From: Coriobacteriales bacterium
Lineage (GTDB): Bacteria; Actinomycetota; Coriobacteriia; Coriobacteriales; UBA8131
Assembly: GCA_031267175.1 (NCBI GenBank)
Contig: JAIRZP010000007.1
Coordinates: 1 to 9,597, forward strand
Direction of reading: 5' to 3'
Length of the DNA: 9,597 bases
Every line of letters starts with the position of its first letter. The stretch's first letter is position 1. The notes beneath the pieces were generated by a model. It ran no database searches and was not told the DNA's origin. It saw only the letters and a list, made by a program, of their open reading frames with translations. A program made the position numbers and the translations under genes. Shown here one piece after another: positions 6,198 through 9,597 of this stretch.

Positions 6198-6731
6198 TCA
6201 ACCTTCCTCCCAGTTCATTTCTATAAGCTCCAGATTCTGATGGGTACTGCGCTGGTTCTTCAGTGCCAGGTATGTGTTGGCCAAAGGGAGCGGGTGGGAA
6301 GGGCGCTCAATGGTATTGGCGGCGATCTCCTCAGGGCTTGTCATGGTATGGGTAAACGAAATGGTGCCATAGGGGGTATCGAAGCGGCCTTCTCGACCGG
6401 TTGTGGCAACAGTGATAAGGTTGAACGGAATCTGCGAGATGATACCGTGCTCCGCGAGTGCGCTTTCATAACTGAGGTAGTTGTATTCTGAGCGGCGCAG
6501 ATACTGAGCGATCAATTCCAAGGTGGCAATGCCGATCTGTTTGCTGTAGGCAAAGACATATACGCCGCGCGCTGCCCGGATCAGAATTCCGTTCTGCACG
6601 AGCCGCTCCAATGTCTTGGCAAAGGTGGCCGCAGACTCTCCAAAAAGCCTTTTGAGTTCTCGGCGCAGATGAATATAGACGCCTGCGTCGTCCATCTTCT
6701 TGAGTCTTGCCAGAGCAGCTGCTTGGATCAT
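6198..6731 (-). CDS. abiEi: AbiEi antitoxin and transcriptional autorepressor
   Basis: In characterised AbiE systems the antitoxin has an N-terminal winged helix that represses the operon and a C-terminal domain needed for antitoxicity. This 177-residue protein fits. Residues ~1-62 form a winged-helix-like segment (helices, then the GVYVFAY strand). Residues ~68-177 carry the family pattern: YLSYESALAEHGII (85-98), IPFNLITVAT (101-110) and a TPYGTISFTHT strand pair. ATG at 6731 is preceded by AAAGGAGAG with about 8 nt spacing. It is the first gene of a two-gene operon with AbiEii. It reads away from rnpB, from which it is separated by 127 nt holding a good promoter and an inverted repeat. The family call is strong. 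Antiphage activity is inferred from the family only. Confidence 0.88.
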   Translation of the reverse strand: MIQAAALARLKKMDDAGVYIHLRRELKRLFGESAATFAKTLERLVQNGILIRAARGVYVFAYSKQIGIATLELIAQYLRRSEYNYLSYESALAEHGIISQIPFNLITVATTGREGRFDTPYGTISFTHTMTSPEEIAANTIERPSHPLPLANTYLALKNQRSTHQNLELIEMNWEEG

Positions 6732-6769
6732 CGATTATTCTCTCCTTTTCATCTGTCTCGATTGACTCT

Positions 6770-6789
6770 ACTATAATGATAAGTATAGT
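6770..6789 (-). promoter_or_regulatory. Inverted repeat over the abiE -10, candidate AbiEi operator
   Basis: ACTATA (6770-6775) and TATAGT (6784-6789) are perfect inverted copies separated by 8 bp. They overlap the -10 hexamer of the abiE promoter. AbiEi proteins are known to autorepress by binding inverted repeats at their promoter, which makes this the likely operator. The half-sites are short and AT-rich, so chance occurrence cannot be excluded. Confidence 0.45.
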
Positions 6790-6810
6790 TATTATTTCTG
6801 TAGAATGCAA
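6782..6810 (-). promoter_or_regulatory. Sigma-70-type promoter of the abiE operon
   Basis: Read on the minus strand, the -35 is TTGCAT (6810-6805), the spacer is exactly 17 bp, and the -10 is TATACT (6787-6782). Four of six and five of six positions match the consensus. The start would fall near 6775, leaving a leader of about 44 nt with a clear AAAGGAGAG ribosome binding site. Confidence 0.65.
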
Positions 6811-6844
6811 GAGGCAGATCCCGTGTCACTTTGTTCCGGTTCTG

Positions 6845-6853
6845 TGCTAGAAT
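6845..6853 (+). promoter_or_regulatory. Extended -10 promoter element for rnpB
   Basis: TGC-TAGAAT at 6845-6853 is an extended -10 box placed 6 nt before the first paired base of the RNase P RNA, as expected for a start at about 6859-6860. No good -35 is visible at 16-18 bp. TTGTTC (about 6832-6837) is too close to serve. Confidence 0.6.
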
Positions 6854-6858
6854 GGCCT

Positions 6859-7223
6859 TGAGTGGGCCTTATGGCCGCGCTTTCAATCTGCCTGCGGGCG
6901 CGAAGAAGGTGAGGAAAGTCCGGACTCCACAGGGCAGGATGCCAGCTAACGGCTGGGCGAGGTGACTCGACGGAAAGTGCCACAGAAAAGAAAACTCCCT
7001 GGCTGGCCTTGTGGCTCGCCAGAGAAAAGCTGAAACGGTGTGGTAAGAGCGCACCAGCGCTCTGGCAACAGAGCGGCTTGGCAAACCCCATCTGGAGCAA
7101 TGACAAATAGGGATGCAATCGGTTTGCCCAACCGGCATCCGGGTTGTCAGCTTGAGAGCAGCGGCGACGCTGCCCCTAGATAAATGGCCATACGCGACAG
7201 AATCCGGCTTACCGGCCCACTCA
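6859..7223 (+). ncRNA. rnpB: RNase P RNA, bacterial type A
   Basis: This is the catalytic RNA of RNase P, which removes 5' leaders from pre-tRNAs. Conserved blocks appear in the right order: GAGGAAAGTCCGGACTCC, then GGGCAGG near the 5' end, GGTAAGAGCGCACC in the middle, ACAAATAGGGA in the 3' half and CCGGCTTACC near the end. The P1 helix closes perfectly: TGAGTGGGCC at 6859-6868 pairs with GGCCCACTCA at 7214-7223, which defines both ends and a length of about 365 nt. A CGGTT/AACCG helix inside GGATGC/GCATCC matches the P15-P16 region of type A RNAs, and its loop side carries a GGT that would pair with the tRNA CCA end. The gene diverges from abiE and converges on the deaminase. A weak CCCAA/TTGGG hairpin at 7239-7251 follows, without a T-tract. 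Confidence 0.96.
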
Positions 7224-7238
7224 CCTATCTGAGACTTA

Positions 7239-7251
7239 CCCAACGCTTGGG
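7239..7251. terminator. Weak hairpin between rnpB and the deaminase
   Basis: CCCAA-CGC-TTGGG forms a 5-bp stem with a 3-nt loop between two convergent transcription units. There is no clear T-run on either strand, so this is at best a weak or factor-assisted terminator. Confidence 0.25.
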
Positions 7252-7267
7252 CAAGGCAAAAGCAGAC

Positions 7268-7756
7268 TCAGTAGCCGAGCTCCGCTTGCAGGGACTCGTC
7301 GTTTTCTATCCAGTTTTCTACCTCGACAACACGAAAGCTATCCTTGGTGTCCCTGATATACACGGACACGATGCCAGCGTTTATTATCATCCGCTTGCAC
7401 ATGGCGCAGCTGCTGGCCTGCTCCACGTAGCCTCCGGTACCCATATCGGTGCCCACAAGGTAGAGCGAGCTCCCGAGCATGTCCTTTCTCGAGGCGCTGA
7501 TAATGGCGTTGGCCTCGGCATGGACACTGCGGCACAGCTCATATCTCTCGCCGCGAGGAACCTTCCGATCCTCGCGAATGCAGTAGCCCAGGTCGGTACA
7601 GTTCTTCCTCCCACGCGGAGCACCAACATACCCCGTAGCTATGACCTCATCCTCTTTGACGATGACTGCCCCGTAGTGCCTCCTGAGGCAGGTACAACGC
7701 TTGGACACCTGCTCAGCTATATCCAGATAGTAATTGATTTTGTCGCGCCTACCCAT
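7268..7756 (-). CDS. Deoxycytidylate (dCMP) deaminase family protein
   Basis: This zinc-dependent enzyme family converts dCMP to dUMP, the precursor for thymidylate. Related members are annotated ComEB. I start at ATG 7756-7754 because CTCCTCCC (7762-7769; GGGAGGAG on the coding strand) sits 5 nt upstream. Longer in-frame starts add residues with no family character. The 162-aa product has the catalytic HAE (79-81, within SVHAEANAI) and the second zinc motif SCAMC (116-120) followed by KRMIINAGI. Upstream Cys residues at 21, 23, 53, 59 and 75 resemble the additional zinc site seen in dCMP deaminases, but I cannot assign ligands. The usual Pro before CxxC is Ser here. The gene is monocistronic, convergent with rnpB and divergent from the CXXC/polyferredoxin operon. 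dCMP is the most likely substrate, though cytidine-type or other deaminases share the fold. Confidence 0.88.
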   Translation of the reverse strand: MGRRDKINYYLDIAEQVSKRCTCLRRHYGAVIVKEDEVIATGYVGAPRGRKNCTDLGYCIREDRKVPRGERYELCRSVHAEANAIISASRKDMLGSSLYLVGTDMGTGGYVEQASSCAMCKRMIINAGIVSVYIRDTKDSFRVVEVENWIENDESLQAELGY

Positions 7757-7802
7757 CGATACTCCTCCCATACCCTGTGCCCTTATTCTGTTGACACTGC
7801 TT

Positions 7803-7811
7803 ATCATAGCA
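7803..7811 (-). promoter_or_regulatory. Extended -10 for the deaminase gene
   Basis: On the minus strand TGC-TATGAT matches the extended -10 consensus, about 47 nt before the chosen ATG. No convincing -35 is found at 16-18 bp. Confidence 0.5.
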
Positions 7812-7841
7812 CTGAGTTGCTCATGATGCCGGCAGAGAACT

Positions 7842-7871
7842 TTGGAGAAGCGTAGCGCAGATTGCTATAAT
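7842..7871 (+). promoter_or_regulatory. Promoter of the CXXC/polyferredoxin/TlpA operon
   Basis: A perfect TATAAT at 7866-7871 is preceded by TGC (extended -10). TTGGAG at 7842-7847 serves as the -35 with an 18-bp spacer. Transcription would start near 7878, giving a short leader of about 27 nt. Together with the deaminase promoter this forms a compact divergent control region. Confidence 0.75.
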
Positions 7872-7904
7872 CGGTAGCCTGATACCTATTCTGAAAGGCC
7901 ACAG

Positions 7905-8054
7905 ATGCAAGAGAAACGACAATCTGTCCTGGCCGCGCTGGTAGTACTGGCCCTGGCGGTGCTGCTCATTGTGGGCGGCATCGTGCAGGGCGACCCGCTC
8001 CGTACGCTGAGTAAGGCCATACGCGTCTGCCTCGAGTGCATTGGCATAGGCTGA
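7905..8054 (+). CDS. CD1871A-like CXXC motif mini-protein, one membrane helix
   Basis: This is a 49-residue ORF. It starts at ATG 7905 with AAAGG (7894-7898) six nt upstream, and it ends in TGA at 8052-8054. The stop shares its A with the ATG of the polyferredoxin. Residues ~8-28 are strongly hydrophobic (AALVVLALAVLLIVGGIV) after a charged MQEKRQ start, so it is a single-pass membrane protein. The C-terminal part, SKAIRVCLECIGIG, carries a CLEC pair. The ...I-C-L-E-C-I-G-I-G ending matches what I remember of the 'CD1871A family CXXC motif-containing protein' of anaerobes. Its function is not established. The start lies at the head of a redox operon. The CXXC could shuttle electrons or bind metal or a cluster at the membrane, which is inference. 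The +2 overlap with the next gene indicates translational coupling. Confidence 0.85.
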   Translation: MQEKRQSVLAALVVLALAVLLIVGGIVQGDPLRTLSKAIRVCLECIGIG

Positions 8055-8923
8055 TGGCAGTGCTCGCGAGCTTCAAACGGCGGATCGTGCAGGTACTCGC
8101 CATGCTGCTGTATAACCTCAACCTGCCGGGTTTTGCCGAGGGTAGCATCTGGCAGGGCGCCAGCAAGGCGGTCTGTGTGCCGGGGCTCAACTGCTACTCG
8201 TGTCCGGGAGCCGTGGCGTCGTGCCCTATCGGCTCCTTGCAGGCCGCGCTCATAGCGAGCGACCAGAGACTTCCGCTCTACATGGTGGGAACCGTGCTTG
8301 CTTTTGGGGCGCTGTTCGGCCGCACGGTTTGCGGGTGGCTCTGCCCCTTTGGGCTTATTCAGGAGCTGCTGCACAAGCTGCCGCTGCCCAAGCTCGGCAA
8401 GGGAGCGTGGAGCCGCGCTTTGAGCTATGGCAAATACGTCGTGCTTTTCGTCTGCGTAATAGCGATACCCATCCTGCTCGCACGCTTTACCGAGGTCGGC
8501 TCGCCATTCTTTTGCGCATGGCTGTGTCCGGCGGGCACCCTGGAGGCAGGGCTTCCCCTGGTTGCGGCCAATGCGTCACTGCGCTCTCTTATAGACATCC
8601 AATTCTGGTGGAAGCTCGGGCTTCTCATAGCGGTGCTTGCGGCCTGTGTGTTTATCTATCGGCCGTTTTGCCGCTTCCTCTGTCCGCTGGGGGCGTTATA
8701 CTCATTCTTCAACCGCTTTGCGCTGCTGCGCTACCGCGTTGACCCTGCCCGTTGCACTGCCTGTGGTACCTGTACCGCAAACTGCAAGGCCGATGTGTGC
8801 CAGGTGAGCGACCGCGAATGTGTGCAGTGTGGCGAGTGCGCAAAACACTGCGAGAACCAGGCCATCAGCTTTACGCTAAGCGGTCTGAAGAGAAGTCGGG
8901 AGGCACATGATGTTAAACATTAG
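8054..8923 (+). CDS. NapH/YccM-like membrane polyferredoxin (4Fe-4S binding protein)
   Basis: The product is an integral membrane iron-sulfur protein of the NapH/NosR/YccM type. I chose ATG 8054, which overlaps the stop of the mini-protein. A GTG at 8036 in frame is less likely. Of 289 residues, the N-terminal part has a CVPGLNCYSCPGAVASC cluster motif (C41, C47, C50, C57). The membrane part has three Cx3CP motifs: CGWLCP (93-98), CAWLCP (154-159) and CRFLCP (206-211). Hydrophobic segments lie at about 75-92, 127-144 and 186-203. The C-terminal domain is a two-cluster ferredoxin: CTACGTCTANC (234-244) and CVQCGECAKHC (256-266). NapH-type proteins pass electrons from the quinol pool or cytoplasmic donors across the membrane. 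Here the likely acceptor is the TlpA-like lipoprotein encoded next, an inference from gene order. The end overlaps the next gene by 14-17 nt. Confidence 0.92.
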   Translation: MAVLASFKRRIVQVLAMLLYNLNLPGFAEGSIWQGASKAVCVPGLNCYSCPGAVASCPIGSLQAALIASDQRLPLYMVGTVLAFGALFGRTVCGWLCPFGLIQELLHKLPLPKLGKGAWSRALSYGKYVVLFVCVIAIPILLARFTEVGSPFFCAWLCPAGTLEAGLPLVAANASLRSLIDIQFWWKLGLLIAVLAACVFIYRPFCRFLCPLGALYSFFNRFALLRYRVDPARCTACGTCTANCKADVCQVSDRECVQCGECAKHCENQAISFTLSGLKRSREAHDVKH

Positions 8924-9590
8924 GAACAATCAGGCGGGAAGAGAAAAGCTCCGAAACCCACACGCCACGGTGCTGGCAGGGGCGGCTGCCCTCCTGTTGC
9001 TTCTCGCCCTGAGTCTGTCTGCGGGTTGTACGACAGGCCAGCAACCGGGCGGCGAATCTTCTGCGGGCCAGGGTTCGGCTTCCTCTGCAAACAGCGACTC
9101 CACAGGCGCGGCGGAAGGCGGCGCACAGGGCGACGCAACCAGTGCGGCCACACCCGCGCCCGGAGAACAGGTGAAGGAGGGAGACACCGCTCCAGACTTC
9201 AGTTTTGCTGCACTCGACGGCACAGTGAGCAGTCTGGCAGAGCTTAAAGGCGAGGTCGTACTGCTCAACTTCTGGGCTTCGTGGTGCCCGCCCTGCGTGG
9301 CCGAAATGCCGGACATCGAGCGGCTGCGCGAGGCCTACCCCAGCCTGAAGGTACTCGCCGTCAGCCTGGACGTGGACGAGGCAGAGATGCGGGCTTTCAT
9401 TGAGGAGAGCGATTACGGCTTTGCCTGGATTCACGACGTGGGCTATCGGATAGCAAACCTCTACCCGGAAAGCGCCATCCCCTATACCATCATCATCGAT
9501 CGCGACGGCGTCATCACCGCGACCTTCCTCGGGAGTCCTCGCGACCCCTTTGCTACCTATGAGAGCGCCCTACAGGCAGCTGGCATCTGA
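8910..9590 (+). CDS. TlpA-like thiol-disulfide oxidoreductase lipoprotein
   Basis: This is a secreted thioredoxin-fold protein anchored as a lipoprotein. Two ATGs in tandem (8907, 8910) are possible. GGGAGG at 8898-8903 gives better spacing to 8910 (226 aa). Residues ~19-38 are the hydrophobic signal, and LSAGC forms the lipobox with the lipidated Cys at 40. A Gly/Ser/Ala-rich spacer (~41-88) precedes the TlpA/ResA domain. That domain opens with the GDTAPDFSF motif (91-99) and has WCPPC (125-129) as active site and the cis-Pro in AIPYTIIID (P191). Such proteins reduce or isomerise disulfides, for example in cytochrome c maturation, or act as peroxidase partners. No ccdA-type membrane donor is visible here. 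The polyferredoxin upstream, overlapped by the start of this gene, could supply electrons. The gene is complete and stops 7 nt from the window end, so further operon members are unknown. Confidence 0.92.
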   Translation: MLNIRNNQAGREKLRNPHATVLAGAAALLLLLALSLSAGCTTGQQPGGESSAGQGSASSANSDSTGAAEGGAQGDATSAATPAPGEQVKEGDTAPDFSFAALDGTVSSLAELKGEVVLLNFWASWCPPCVAEMPDIERLREAYPSLKVLAVSLDVDEAEMRAFIEESDYGFAWIHDVGYRIANLYPESAIPYTIIIDRDGVITATFLGSPRDPFATYESALQAAGI

Positions 9591-9597
9591 GACGCGT

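Noticed and set aside
6869..7243. Minus-strand frames across rnpB
   Set aside because: The region is fully explained by the conserved RNase P RNA on the plus strand.
7791..7796. Perfect TTGACA on the plus strand as a -35 box
   Set aside because: No -10 hexamer lies at 16-18 bp downstream. The operon promoter is better explained by TTGGAG and TGCTATAAT further down.
7184..7855. 223-codon plus-strand frame starting inside rnpB
   Set aside because: It is antisense to the deaminase and overlaps the 3' end of the RNase P RNA. No family resemblance.
1..9597. CRISPR array or tRNA genes
   Set aside because: No regularly spaced direct repeats with unique spacers and no tRNA-like cloverleaf with a T-loop were seen. 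The tandem repeats found are coding and without spacers.

Overview
The window most likely comes from an actinobacterium of the class Coriobacteriia (Eggerthella/Slackia-like). This is inferred from the moderately high GC, a TsaB-RimI-TsaD triple fusion that I recall from that group, a type A RNase P RNA, and a CXXC mini-protein plus polyferredoxin module typical of anaerobes. No 16S or other marker is present, so the placement is tentative.

Layout. Bases 1-465 hold no convincing gene. They contain two inverted-repeat structures, including a 161-bp element with the dispersed 'ATTGCGAG...CGGCAATCCAG' core. At 466-1080 (+) lies an unrecognised exported or membrane protein. A 157-bp near-perfect palindrome (1081-1237) separates it from a convergent minus-strand cluster. 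Read from its own 5' end, that cluster is: AbiEi/AbiEii type IV toxin-antitoxin pair (6731-5299), family 4 uracil-DNA glycosylase (5211-4639), tsaE (4633-4022) and the 917-residue TsaB-RimI-TsaD fusion (4029-1276). The last three genes are packed as one translationally coupled operon. It supplies three of the proteins for the t6A tRNA modification (TsaB, TsaD, TsaE), ribosomal protein acetylation (RimI) and uracil repair. The toxin-antitoxin pair has its own promoter and probable operator and diverges from rnpB.

rnpB (6859-7223, +) is complete, with a perfect 10-bp closing helix. It converges on a deoxycytidylate deaminase-family gene (7756-7268, -). From a strong extended -10 promoter at about 7842-7871, a plus-strand operon runs to the window end: a 49-residue one-helix protein ending in a CLEC motif (too short for routine ORF calling), a NapH/YccM-like membrane polyferredoxin, and a TlpA-like thioredoxin-fold lipoprotein. 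The stop and start codons overlap at both junctions. The three products together look like a membrane electron-transfer or thiol-redox module, and this is the best candidate in the window for a poorly described system.

A second theme is short in-frame tandem duplication in the tsaB-rimI-tsaD gene: 18 bp near the 5' end, 24 bp x3 in an insertion beside the TsaD metal site, and 27 bp repeated across the stop codon. Together these suggest growth by replication slippage.
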